A stretch of DNA of 7,377 bases from a bacterium (GCA_027294925.1 JAPULM010000153.1:1-7377); one strand, 5' to 3'. Shown: positions 1-6,202, counted from the first letter of the stretch. Translations and numbers: made by a program. The notes: a model not told the origin generated them from the sequence alone.

Positions 1-372
1 AACATCCTGGCCAGCACGGTCTACAACCCGATACCCAACCTGGCGCTTTCGGGGGCCACCCGCATGGGGGTTATCGCCTACTCCAAGAGCCTGGCCGATG
101 AGGTGGGACGAGACGGCATCCTGGTCAATAACGTCTGCCCAGGCTCCATTCTGTCCGAACGCATGCTGTCTAACGTGACGGCCCGCGCCAACGAGTTGGG
201 CATTTCGGTCGAAGAAGCGCTCGCACAACGCGCCGCCGAAACCGCCGTTGGCCGTATTGGCGAGCCAAGAGAACTTGCCTATCTGATCGCCTTTCTTGCT
301 TCAGGTAAATCGACCTACATCACCGGCACCACTATCTTGGTGGATGGCGGCCTGGTGCGCTCGGTCATGTAG
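1..372 (+). CDS. SDR-fold oxidoreductase, C-terminal part (degenerate active site)
   Basis: The open frame enters from the left edge, so the Rossmann N-terminus and true start are outside the window. The visible 123 residues match the C-terminal half of a classical short-chain dehydrogenase/reductase: the segment after the active-site helix (SLADEVGRDGILVNNVCPG), a long substrate loop, then YITGTTILVDGG near the end. The catalytic YxxxK position reads SGATR (visible residues 17-21), so Tyr is replaced by Ser and Lys by Arg. The residue 13 before the Tyr position, normally the catalytic Ser, is Ala. From family knowledge, this resembles an FabG-like SDR subgroup with an LSNxxR-type motif instead of YxxxK, so it may bind a ligand or use other chemistry rather than reduce ketones in the standard way. 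It converges on the next SDR with an 89-bp gap that shows no clear terminator. Confidence 0.88.
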   Translation, partial: NILASTVYNPIPNLALSGATRMGVIAYSKSLADEVGRDGILVNNVCPGSILSERMLSNVTARANELGISVEEALAQRAAETAVGRIGEPRELAYLIAFLASGKSTYITGTTILVDGGLVRSVM

Positions 373-461
373 AAGGACGTCAGTCTATTGCTTCGCTCAA
401 CCCGTTTCAGCGCGGTGCCGCCTCAGGCTGGACAGGGCTCGTTAGCAAAGGGCGCAGAAGC

Positions 462-1256
462 CTACAGGCTCATGCCGCCATCGAGGAATAGGGTCTGTCC
501 AGTCATGTAATCGGATGCGGCGGCGGCCAGATAGAGCGCGATGAATCCCACCTCACGCAACTGTCCGGGGCGTCCTAACGGCACAATGCGGGCGGCGCGT
601 TCTGCAGTTTGGCGGGCGCCTTCCTCGCCGGCAGTCACCGGATCGGGAAAAATGCCCGGCGCAATGCCGTTAACCTGCACGCCATACGGTGCCCACTCTA
701 GTGCCTGAGCCCGCGTGAAACCAACCAGAGCTGTCTTGGCAATCGTATAAACCACCATCTCGCCGCCGCCTTGCCTGGCGGTCCAGGATGAAATGTTGAT
801 TACTTTGCCGGAACGGCGCTCCAGCATGTGAGGCCCGACGGCGCGGGTGCAGAGAATCGCCTCGGTCAGATTGACATCCATGATGAAGTTGAGTTCATCA
901 TCGGACAAGGCGGTAGCGGCTGCCGCTTGCCCCGGCAACGCCACCAGCGGTTTACGGATAGAGTCCCCCAGGTTATTAACCAGCACATCGATACGGCCAA
1001 AGGTTTGGAAAACCGTATCGATCGCCTGTTGGACACCATCGGTCTTGGTGACGTCAGCGATCACCGGCACGACGCGCCGACCACTGGCGCTGGCAATCTC
1101 GGCAGCAGTGCTTTCGACGTAGCGCGGGGTCAGGGCATTGATGGCAATGTCGGCGCCGGCCTCAGCTAGCACCTGGGCAATCCCTTTGCCGATGCCGCGT
1201 CCCGCCCCGGTAATGAAGACAACTTTGCCGCTAATATCGTATTCGGCTGGTAGCAT
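462..1256 (-). CDS. SDR family NAD(P)-dependent oxidoreductase
   Basis: A complete 264-residue classical SDR, the usual length for the family, predicted to be a cytoplasmic NAD(P)(H)-dependent alcohol/ketone oxidoreductase. The cofactor motif TGAGRGIG is at residues 16-23, the adenine-pocket D68 precedes NNLG at 94-97, and the catalytic Asn is N129. Ser157, Tyr170 and Lys174 have the canonical 13- and 4-residue spacing. PGIF follows at the post-active-site turn, and YMTGQTLFLDGG closes the protein. The ATG start is supported by AGGAGG (1263-1268) 6 nt upstream. It is transcribed away from the LLM gene at 1569 across a shared divergent control region. Unlike the neighbouring SDR at the left edge, all catalytic residues are intact. 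A 3-oxoacyl-ACP reductase or other 3-ketoreductase role is possible. The substrate is unknown. Confidence 0.93.
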   Translation of the reverse strand: MLPAEYDISGKVVFITGAGRGIGKGIAQVLAEAGADIAINALTPRYVESTAAEIASASGRRVVPVIADVTKTDGVQQAIDTVFQTFGRIDVLVNNLGDSIRKPLVALPGQAAAATALSDDELNFIMDVNLTEAILCTRAVGPHMLERRSGKVINISSWTARQGGGEMVVYTIAKTALVGFTRAQALEWAPYGVQVNGIAPGIFPDPVTAGEEGARQTAERAARIVPLGRPGQLREVGFIALYLAAAASDYMTGQTLFLDGGMSL

Positions 1257-1285
1257 GATGACCCTCCTACAAAAAAAGTCTAGAC

Positions 1286-1310
1286 GGGGACAGATTTTAA
1301 ATTTGCCCCC
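1286..1310. repeat. GGGGACAG-type palindrome (REP-like)
   Basis: A 25-bp imperfect palindrome: GGGGACAGATTT, a central T, then AAATTTGCCCCC. The arms are 12 nt, with one mismatch (A1290/C1306) and one G-T pair (1293/1303). It lies about 30 bp upstream of the minus-strand SDR start, so it would be in that gene's leader or promoter. Palindromes of the form GGGGACAGATTTAAAATCTGTCCCC are recalled as dispersed REP-like elements in many proteobacterial-grade genomes, some next to REP-associated Y1 transposases. Only one copy is in this window, so its repetitive nature cannot be confirmed here. It could instead be an RNA hairpin in the leader. Confidence 0.5.
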
Positions 1311-1313
1311 ATC

Positions 1314-1331
1314 CTATCATGCCTCTGATAG
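1314..1331. promoter_or_regulatory. Possible operator: CTATCA-N6-TGATAG inverted repeat
   Basis: CTATCA (1314-1319) and TGATAG (1326-1331) form a perfect 6-bp inverted repeat with a 6-nt spacer, a common operator geometry. The same TGATAG recurs at 1488-1493, immediately upstream of the TATAAT at 1498. There the longer string CATGATAGG (1485-1493) is the exact reverse complement of CCTATCATG (1313-1321). The boxes lie between two divergent genes, the SDR and LLM, and could bind one regulator controlling both. No regulator gene is visible nearby, and short boxes can arise by chance. Confidence 0.3.
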
Positions 1332-1497
1332 ATCATCCTGCAGGGCATCTTCGCGCGCCGCTTCCGGACCCGCAGCTCCTTATGTATCATAGGCTTTACC
1401 ATACCTTGTGTGCTGACGTGTGTCGAGAGCGGCTTGGCATCTTTGTCTGCATAAAAACCATTGTGTAAACACACCCCCTCGTGTCATGATAGGCCGA

Positions 1498-1503
1498 TAT
1501 AAT
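1498..1503 (+). promoter_or_regulatory. Candidate -10 box (TATAAT) for the LLM gene
   Basis: A perfect TATAAT hexamer 65 bp upstream of the LLM ATG on the plus strand. No good TTGACA-like -35 sits 16-18 bp upstream, where the sequence is CCCCTC-like, so the promoter may need an activator. A small palindrome TGTGT-AA-ACACA (1462-1473) and a TGATAG box (1488-1493) lie just upstream and could be regulator sites. Confidence 0.4.
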
Positions 1504-1568
1504 ATGGCTACCGAACCATCGCGGCACACCGCAACTCTGTACGGTACGCCTGCTGCTGGAGGACAAAG

Positions 1569-2576
1569 ATGAAATTTGGTATCTATAGCTCTATTGCCAA
1601 TCCCCCACGTGGGGAAAACCTCGCTCGCTGTGTGGATGAAGTGATCGCCGAAGCACAGTTGGCCGAAGCCAGTGGGTTTGATTCTTGCTTCTTTGGTGAG
1701 CATCATCAGGACAAAGACGGCTTTTTGCCCTCGCCGTTGATTATCGCCACAGCAGTGGCTGCCAACACCCAGCGCCTGAACGTCGGGACGTCTGTCATCC
1801 TGTTGCCGTTGCACCACCCAGTGCATGTGGCCGAGGATGTGATCACCCTTGATATTGTCTCCAAAGGACGCATTATCCTGGGCGTAGGGGTTGGCTATCA
1901 GGCCTCCGACTTTCAGGCCTTTGGTGTTCCCATGCAACATCGAGCCGCCATGTTTGAAGAAGGCGTGGAGATTATTCGCCAGTGCTGGCGTGGCGAGCGC
2001 TTTTCGTTTCATGGTGAGCATTATACGTTGGACGACCTGCAAGTTCGTCCCCGACCCTTCCAGACACCGGCACCGCCCCTGTGGATTGGCGCCAGTGTGC
2101 CTGCCGCCGTGCGCCGGGCCGGACGCATCGGCGATGCCTTTGTGGCGACGCCCAGTACCACGCTGGCGGGAACCGTCCGCCTGGTCGACATGTATCGGCA
2201 GGCGGCCGAACAGGCAGGGCGGCAACCTCGGGTGGTGCTGATGCGGGACGCCTGGGTGGCGAACAGCCGGGCGGAAGCAGAAGCCGTGTACGGGCCGGAA
2301 GTGATGGCGGCCTACCGCTACTACTGGGAAAATCGTCTCGCCGAGTTTCAAGACATTGGCTCCGAAACAGCCTTTACCCTGGATAATCTGGCCCAGGATC
2401 GTCTCATTCTCGGCGAGCCTGAGACGTGCATCCGCGAATTCCACCGCTGGCAAGAAGCGACAGGGGCGGATTATTGCCTCTTACGCCTGCGCCATGCCCA
2501 CTCAGGCGGACCTGCGCATGCAAACATACTGGGCGCTATCAAAATGTTTGGCGACCAAGTCCTACCCTACTGCTGA
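1569..2576 (+). CDS. LLM class flavin-dependent oxidoreductase
   Basis: A complete 335-residue protein of the bacterial luciferase-like (TIM-barrel) superfamily. These cytoplasmic enzymes use reduced FMN (or F420 in some branches) for monooxygenation or hydride transfer. Visible landmarks are the beta-1 start MKFGIYSS, the GEHH motif ending FFGEHH (residues 43-46), RLNVGTSVILLPLHHP (69-84), and the AEDVITLDIVSKGRIILGVGVGY stretch (88-110), which is very typical of the family. PPLWIGA-type barrel sequence and a C-terminal helix complete it at normal length. GGAGGA (1558-1563) lies 5 nt before the ATG and fixes the start. It is divergent from the SDR at 462-1256. A truncated aldo/keto reductase follows 13 bp after the stop. 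It differs clearly from the second LLM at 3229-4233, so the two are not a recent duplication. The substrate is unknown. Flavin reductase or F420 genes are absent from the window. Confidence 0.94.
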   Translation: MKFGIYSSIANPPRGENLARCVDEVIAEAQLAEASGFDSCFFGEHHQDKDGFLPSPLIIATAVAANTQRLNVGTSVILLPLHHPVHVAEDVITLDIVSKGRIILGVGVGYQASDFQAFGVPMQHRAAMFEEGVEIIRQCWRGERFSFHGEHYTLDDLQVRPRPFQTPAPPLWIGASVPAAVRRAGRIGDAFVATPSTTLAGTVRLVDMYRQAAEQAGRQPRVVLMRDAWVANSRAEAEAVYGPEVMAAYRYYWENRLAEFQDIGSETAFTLDNLAQDRLILGEPETCIREFHRWQEATGADYCLLRLRHAHSGGPAHANILGAIKMFGDQVLPYC

Positions 2577-2589
2577 AAGAAATCGTTAC

Positions 2590-2670
2590 CTGCCAGAACT
2601 TGCCAAGCGCATACTCGGCCGCACCGGGTTGCCCATGACCACGCTTGGCTTTGGGGCGCTAGAGTTGCTC
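2590..2670 (+). pseudogene. Aldo/keto reductase N-terminal remnant
   Basis: In the frame starting at CTG 2590, about 24 residues read as the N-terminus of an aldo/keto reductase: AKRILGRTGLPMTTLGFGAL matches the conserved opening beta-hairpin and first barrel strand (xRxLGRTGLxVTxLGFGA). Homology stops at about 2667. The rest of the frame to 2793 shows none of the later family residues (catalytic Asp, Tyr, Lys, His). There is no ATG at the expected start: a CTG stands where MPELAKR would begin, with no clear Shine-Dalgarno. An intact gene would need about 300 residues, so this is a truncated relic. Its position 13 bp behind the LLM gene suggests that the two once formed an LLM-AKR operon. Confidence 0.7.
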
Positions 2671-2789
2671 ATCGTCACATCTGAACGACAGGATACTCTT
2701 GCCGGCGATCACCTCGAACCAACCTTGCGTCATGCCTTCCAGGGTACTCGGTTCACTGGGCTTTTTCGAGCCGTACTCGGGACACGATA
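2671..2789. other. Unassigned filler between AKR break and rhodanese
   Basis: About 120 bp follow the aldo/keto reductase breakpoint and have no recognised function. On the minus strand one frame stays open from inside the rhodanese gene (other frame) through 2787 to a TAG at 2659-2661. It reads CPEYGSKKPSEPSTLEG and then MTQGWFEVIAGKSILSFRC. The composition looks protein-like, but the family is not recognised and no ribosome binding site supports it. It may be the tail of a sequence inserted when the reductase was cut. No U-rich terminator hairpin is obvious for either flanking gene. Confidence 0.25.
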
Positions 2790-3200
2790 TTAGCGCGTCG
2801 GGGTGACCATGGGCAAGGTGGTTCGTCGCCACGCTGCCATATCGCCTTGCAGATGCCGCACGTTGGCGAATCCCGCCTCTCGCAGGGCGTGTTCAGCTAT
2901 CCCGGCACGTCCCCCCGCTTCGCAGTATACGACCACCTCCTTGGCGCCATGCGCTTGCACCTCTGTGAGGCGTGAGGGGAGCTCCAGGTGCGGGATGTTG
3001 ATGGCGCCGGGAATATGACCCGCGCTGAACTCCCCGGCTGTACGTACATCGAGAATCAGCACCTCAGTCTGAGTCTGCATGCGCTGCATCAGTTCTTGTT
3101 GAGAGATGAGAACGTTAGCCTGCTGGCTCTGCCCATGTACGATTGCAGCCGTGCCTAAAATTAGAATGGCCAGGATGGCAGATAGAACTTTTGTCATCAC
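2790..3200 (-). CDS. Exported single-domain rhodanese-like protein
   Basis: A 136-residue protein with an N-terminal signal peptide: K4, a hydrophobic core at about residues 5-20, and a possible cleavage after VHG at 23. One rhodanese domain follows at about 33-130. Domain landmarks are LILDVRTAGEFSAGHIPGAINIP (48-70) and the active-site loop CEAGGRA (93-99), with the catalytic Cys93 and loop Arg98 present. LQGDMAAW (117-124) is the standard C-terminal motif. Rhodaneses with this loop carry a sulfane sulfur on Cys, and export implies a periplasmic role in sulfur transfer or thiol handling. The start is either GTG at 3200 or ATG at 3197. AAGGAAG upstream lies 7 nt from the GTG and 10 nt from the ATG, so both are possible. 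It begins 28 bp after the LLM gene stop on the same strand and is probably co-transcribed. Confidence 0.92.
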   Translation of the reverse strand: MMTKVLSAILAILILGTAAIVHGQSQQANVLISQQELMQRMQTQTEVLILDVRTAGEFSAGHIPGAINIPHLELPSRLTEVQAHGAKEVVVYCEAGGRAGIAEHALREAGFANVRHLQGDMAAWRRTTLPMVTPTR

Positions 3201-3228
3201 TTTAGTGCTTCCTTACAGAGCTGACGGG

Positions 3229-4233
3229 TCACACGCGACCTGCTGTTGGTGACAGCGGTTCACCGGCAAAGTCGGGCATCACGTCGTCGGCAAAGCGGCG
3301 TAAGGACGGCAACCCACCCGGACTGTTAAGCAGCACGTATTCCACCCCAACGTCTCGTAGCGCCTGGAGCTTGACCCTGATCGCCTCCGGCGTGCCATAT
3401 AGCGTCCCTGCCTCAGCTGCCTCACGCGTATCTTGAAAGTCGGGTCGGCGCGCTAGATTCTGTGTCCGCCGGCGCCCTGCCATACGCGTTTCAATGACCT
3501 GTTCGTACTCGGCCGCAGTCTCAACAACGTTGAGCGAACGCGCCACCGCTACCCGCACTGGATCGAAGGCACGGCCGTGCGCCGCCTCTTCTGCCTTGAA
3601 CAGGGCAATCGCCTGGCCAATCTGCTCCAACGAGTCAAATTGTCCCAGCAGCATCCTATGGCCCTGAGCCGACACTTTTTTGATCGACGCGGGGCTGCCA
3701 GCTCCCATCCACAATGGCGGGTGAGGCTTTTGGGCAGTTGGCGGCTCAACCACCACGTCTTTGAATTGCCAGTGCTGGCTCTGATGCGACCACGGCGTGT
3801 CCGAAACCCAAGCCTTGATCATGAGTTCCAAACATTCATCAAAGCGCCCATCCGCCTCCTCTATCGGCATGCAGAAGCCGGCAAATTCATTGTACCGGTA
3901 CCCTTTGCCGATGCCGGCATCGACCCGACCTTCTGACAACAAGTCGAGCGTCGCAATCTGCTCGGCCAGCAGCACAGGATTATGCCATGGAAGCACCATC
4001 ACCGCAGTGCCGAGACGCAATGTCGTCGTACGCGCGCCAATCCAGGTTAATAAGTTCAGCGTAGCGGAGATTTGCCCAAAACCCGTAAAATGATGCTCGA
4101 CAAGGAAGGTGCTGTAGTAACCGAGTGCCTCAGCCTCAACATTCCGCTCGACGAATTCCCGAAAGCCGGCACCACTATCGACATCCGGGCCGCCTCGTTT
4201 AGCCTGGGCACTACCAAAAAGTCCAAACCGCAT
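3229..4233 (-). CDS. LLM class flavin-dependent oxidoreductase
   Basis: A complete 334-residue luciferase-like flavin oxidoreductase with a cytoplasmic TIM barrel. Landmarks are MRFGLFGSAQ at the start, VEHHFTGFG (45-53) with the family EHH, LRLGTAVMVLPWHNP, and AEQIATLDLLSEGRVDAGIGKGY, the flavin/phosphate-binding region. PPLWMGAGSPASIKK and a YGTPEAIRVKLQAL dimer-helix region follow toward the C-terminus. A GGGGGAG purine run about 4 nt before the ATG supports the start. The gene reads in the same direction as the hydrolase upstream (137-bp gap) and the rhodanese downstream (28-bp gap). Relatives include alkanal, alkanesulfonate, nitrilotriacetate and limonene-type monooxygenases, and the actual substrate cannot be told from sequence. 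No flavin reductase partner is in the window. Confidence 0.94.
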   Translation of the reverse strand: MRFGLFGSAQAKRGGPDVDSGAGFREFVERNVEAEALGYYSTFLVEHHFTGFGQISATLNLLTWIGARTTTLRLGTAVMVLPWHNPVLLAEQIATLDLLSEGRVDAGIGKGYRYNEFAGFCMPIEEADGRFDECLELMIKAWVSDTPWSHQSQHWQFKDVVVEPPTAQKPHPPLWMGAGSPASIKKVSAQGHRMLLGQFDSLEQIGQAIALFKAEEAAHGRAFDPVRVAVARSLNVVETAAEYEQVIETRMAGRRRTQNLARRPDFQDTREAAEAGTLYGTPEAIRVKLQALRDVGVEYVLLNSPGGLPSLRRFADDVMPDFAGEPLSPTAGRV

Positions 4234-4370
4234 CGTTCTCCCCCGATTTAATGCCGCGGCCGCTTAATCTATAAACACTCACATAATCCGTCGGATGTCA
4301 TCCACATCGCACAGTTTCCTAGATAGACCAGAAAGTGCCTTGCTTGATCACCCCGTTTGGCGACACGGCC

Positions 4371-5090
4371 TCACTTCAGACGACGGTCAAGAAAGGCAAT
4401 GGCCTTCTCCCAGGCGTCATCAGACTGCGCCTGGCGGAAACGATTCGTATCGTGGAAATCCTGGAAGCCGTGACCGGCGCCGTCGTAACGGTGAAATTCA
4501 TAAGCCACGCCGGCCCCTTTCAGGGCCGCCTCGTAGTCGTCGACATCAGCGGGCGACGGCCCCTGATCCTCGTTACCGAAGATGCCCAAAACAGGGCACG
4601 TGATGCGCCCGGCAAGCTCGATGGGCGGCGTACCACCATCCGCAAAAGCGATTTTGACACGCCCGCCATAGAACACGATGCATGCTTCGTAGTCGGGATT
4701 GTTGCAGGCGCCGAGCCAGGCAACGCGTCCGCCCCAGCAGTGCCCCAGGATACCGGTACGGTTTGGGTCGACACGGTTCATCCCGGCCAGGAAACGATAC
4801 GTTACATCCAGGTCAGCGACTGTCCAATCATCTCGAAAGCCCTCACGTTTGACCATAATGTCCTCATCTTCCGGCCACCAGTGGAAGATGAACGGGATCA
4901 CGCAAATGTAGCCCGCTGCAGCATAACGTTCGCCCAAATCGAGGGTGAAGGGGTCCTTCTCCAAGCCGGCATGAGCAACGGGCAGATGTTGTGCGATGAC
5001 CAGGCCAGGGTGGGGTCCGGCGCCTTCAGGCTCGAAAATCAGTGTATGCATAGGATTGCCCTGCACATCAAGAGATTCTGAACGGTACAT
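4371..5090 (-). CDS. Dienelactone hydrolase family protein
   Basis: A complete 239-residue alpha/beta-hydrolase of the dienelactone hydrolase family, close to the family's usual 230-245 residues. It is soluble with no signal peptide. The nucleophile elbow GHCWGG puts Cys118 as nucleophile, Asp175 sits in the GNEDQGPSP loop, and His207 sits in GAGHGF. Together these form the Cys-Asp-His triad typical of DLH rather than Ser hydrolases. Known members hydrolyse dienelactones in chloroaromatic breakdown, but many homologues act on other lactones or esters. AGGAGGAGG lies 7 nt before the ATG, a strong start. It is the first gene of a probable three-gene minus-strand unit with the LLM and rhodanese genes. 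The 137-bp gap to the LLM gene leaves room for a separate promoter, though none is clear. Confidence 0.94.
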   Translation of the reverse strand: MYRSESLDVQGNPMHTLIFEPEGAGPHPGLVIAQHLPVAHAGLEKDPFTLDLGERYAAAGYICVIPFIFHWWPEDEDIMVKREGFRDDWTVADLDVTYRFLAGMNRVDPNRTGILGHCWGGRVAWLGACNNPDYEACIVFYGGRVKIAFADGGTPPIELAGRITCPVLGIFGNEDQGPSPADVDDYEAALKGAGVAYEFHRYDGAGHGFQDFHDTNRFRQAQSDDAWEKAIAFLDRRLK

Positions 5091-5341
5091 AGAATGTCCT
5101 CCTCCTCACATTTATCATATACCCGACCCTTTTTTGCATGTTCTCGCGCATTCAGCATGGCTGGCTGCCTGATGCTATCACATTTTTCATCTCATGCCCA
5201 TGCGCCTGCATCAACTGCGATCACCGCTGATGACATGCCAGACGTGCCCGGTTTTGTCGTGCTGGAGCTTTTACAGTCAGAAAGCTGAATATAGTGACAA
5301 TGACACATCTCATTCCCGGCTGTGAAGATACGGGTTTCTTC

Positions 5342-5535
5342 AGCAATTCCCGGAGCTCTCGCTGGGCTGGGAGGAATGACATAAATTCGTGAAAGCCGAG
5401 CGTCTTTCAGGCTTTCCCAGCACTCCAAGAATCTTTGCTAGGCCAAAAATTAGTCTGAAAATGCCAAGATGTTCACCAAAGAATAAATTTTAACTTATTA
5501 TTTTTTAATAGGTTAATTAGGCTCCGGGAATTGCT
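5342..5535. repeat. 15-bp inverted-repeat pair bounding ~194 bp
   Basis: AGCAATTCCCGGAGC (5342-5356) is the exact reverse complement of GCTCCGGGAATTGCT (5521-5535). Two of the next three outward positions also pair (5339-5340 with 5537-5538). The enclosed 164 bp are partly AT-rich and encode nothing recognisable. This is the layout of a small MITE-like or other non-autonomous element, but no flanking target-site duplication was found by eye. It could also be two sites for one DNA-binding protein. Confidence 0.45.
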
Positions 5536-5548
5536 CAAACTGTTTGAG
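5534..5548. promoter_or_regulatory. Perfect 15-bp palindrome CTCAAAC-T-GTTTGAG
   Basis: Seven-base arms flank a single central T, with no mismatches. It overlaps the right end of the 15-bp inverted repeat by 2 bp. The symmetry and length suit a dimeric repressor operator or a recombination core site. No gene start lies just downstream, so its role is unknown. Confidence 0.35.
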
Positions 5549-5813
5549 AATAACGCCAATTTTACAACGACTTATGTGCTCAGGTCTTTGATATTGAATC
5601 GAAACGGTAAACAACAGAGAATCTATATAGCGGCACTTTTATCAGCCACCGGCTGTCATCCGTTCCAATGATACGTAAAGTCGAAGTACTTGAATTTCCA
5701 CTGCAAGCGGTATTTTTGAAACAGTGCCTGAACGCTTAGCGCAACTTTTCGTACGGATGATTGTCACACCCCTAAGATGCACCCCGCCCAAGATCAAGCG
5801 ACATGGCCATAGA

Positions 5814-5841
5814 AAACCCCTGCACAGGCGTACAGGGGTTT
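5814..5841 (-). terminator. Terminator-like hairpin, AAACCCCTG/CAGGGGTTT
   Basis: A perfect 9-bp stem (5814-5822 with 5833-5841) encloses a 10-nt loop. Read on the minus strand, the stem runs into TTTT, giving a short U tract, so it would best terminate transcripts coming from the merT/recombinase side. On the plus strand no T run follows. The U tract is only 4 nt, so efficiency is uncertain. Confidence 0.5.
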
Positions 5842-5921
5842 GGTTAACAGATCGTGTTTTATCAGAAGCTGGACTAATTTACATTGCTCAACAAGAGCGA
5901 TCCCGCCGCATGCAGCGCAGA

Positions 5922-6187
5922 TCAAGCACGTCCAAGGTTTAGGGCATTAACGCTCCGTTGTTCTTTGTTTTTCGTTTTTACGAAAGTAATTTGTTCCCTC
6001 TCTAGAACAACGTTCGACCAACGGAGATTGAGGAGTTCAGATACCCTGGCTCCAGTCGAGAGGCTTAAAACAACGAAGATATGGAGATATTTGGATTCTC
6101 TATACGTTTCACACACAAGAAGGAGTCTATCTTTTTATCTTGTGATAGGTAACGGAGTCTCGTTCTGTCTTCATAGAATGGTTGCAT
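5922..6187 (-). pseudogene. Tyrosine recombinase/integrase fragment, frameshifted
   Basis: Two minus-strand frames join into one recognisable piece of a phage-type integrase. From ATG 6187 the frame reads YEDRTRLRYLSQDKK. After a one-base shift in an A-run (five Ts at 6132-6136 on the plus strand) it continues DRLLLVCETYRESKYLHIF and then VVLSLSTGARVSELLNLRW, ending with ITFVKTKN and an RSV at about 5949. TGARVSELL is the catalytic-domain segment with the first conserved Arg. Restoring one A to the run would make the frame continuous. The N-terminal DNA-binding domain, the later HxxR and the nucleophile Tyr are all missing, and homology ends at about 5949 (stop 5922-5924), so the product cannot recombine DNA. 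AAGGAGG (6192-6198) precedes the ATG by 4 nt. The unshifted reading from that ATG ends after 40 residues at 6065. The AT-rich base composition differs from the metabolic genes. Confidence 0.8.
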
Positions 6188-6202
6188 ATGTCCTCCTTAG
6201 AT

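Larger units (their letters stand above)
5091..5921. other. Gene-poor, AT-shifted intergenic stretch
   Basis: About 830 bp contain no convincing gene. Short open frames at 5094-5288 (+), 5192-5428 (-, TTG start) and 5724-5942 (+) lack family matches and good ribosome binding sites. A 23-codon frame MIRKVEVLEFPLQAVFLKQ at 5668-5739 looks mildly protein-like but also has no start signal. Around 5480-5520 the sequence is strongly AT-rich. The stretch does hold an inverted-repeat pair, a palindrome and a terminator-like hairpin, listed separately. The composition change and the neighbouring recombinase fragment suggest a decayed integration site. No tRNA was seen. Confidence 0.5.

Noticed and set aside
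373..461. Possible bidirectional terminator between the two convergent SDR genes
   Set aside because: Only very short inverted repeats (such as AGCCT-AC-AGGCT) are present, without a stable GC stem followed by a T run.
828..1169. Plus-strand open frames inside the SDR gene
   Set aside because: They are shadows of the complete SDR on the other strand, with no motifs and no start signals.
1380..2453. 357-codon minus-strand open frame opposite the LLM gene
   Set aside because: It is antisense to a clearly identified oxidoreductase, has no recognisable domain, is rich in His/Gly/Pro/Arg as expected from mirrored codons, and has no supporting ribosome binding site.
3577..4093. Plus-strand open frames opposite the second LLM gene
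   Set aside because: They are antisense frames of a well-supported gene with no independent evidence.
4335..5081. 248-codon plus-strand open frame opposite the dienelactone hydrolase
   Set aside because: It is the mirror of a gene with an intact Cys-Asp-His triad and strong start. Its translation shows no family motif.
5192..5428. 78-codon minus-strand frame (TTG start) in the gene-poor stretch
   Set aside because: No recognised family, no convincing ribosome binding site, and it crosses one arm of the inverted repeat. Kept only as part of the unassigned stretch.
5724..5942. 72-codon plus-strand frame rich in Arg
   Set aside because: It runs through the terminator-like hairpin and into the integrase relic, with no start signal and no motif.
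5091..6200. tRNA gene as integration target next to the recombinase fragment
   Set aside because: No GTTCRANYC T-loop with matching acceptor and anticodon stems could be found on either strand by eye.
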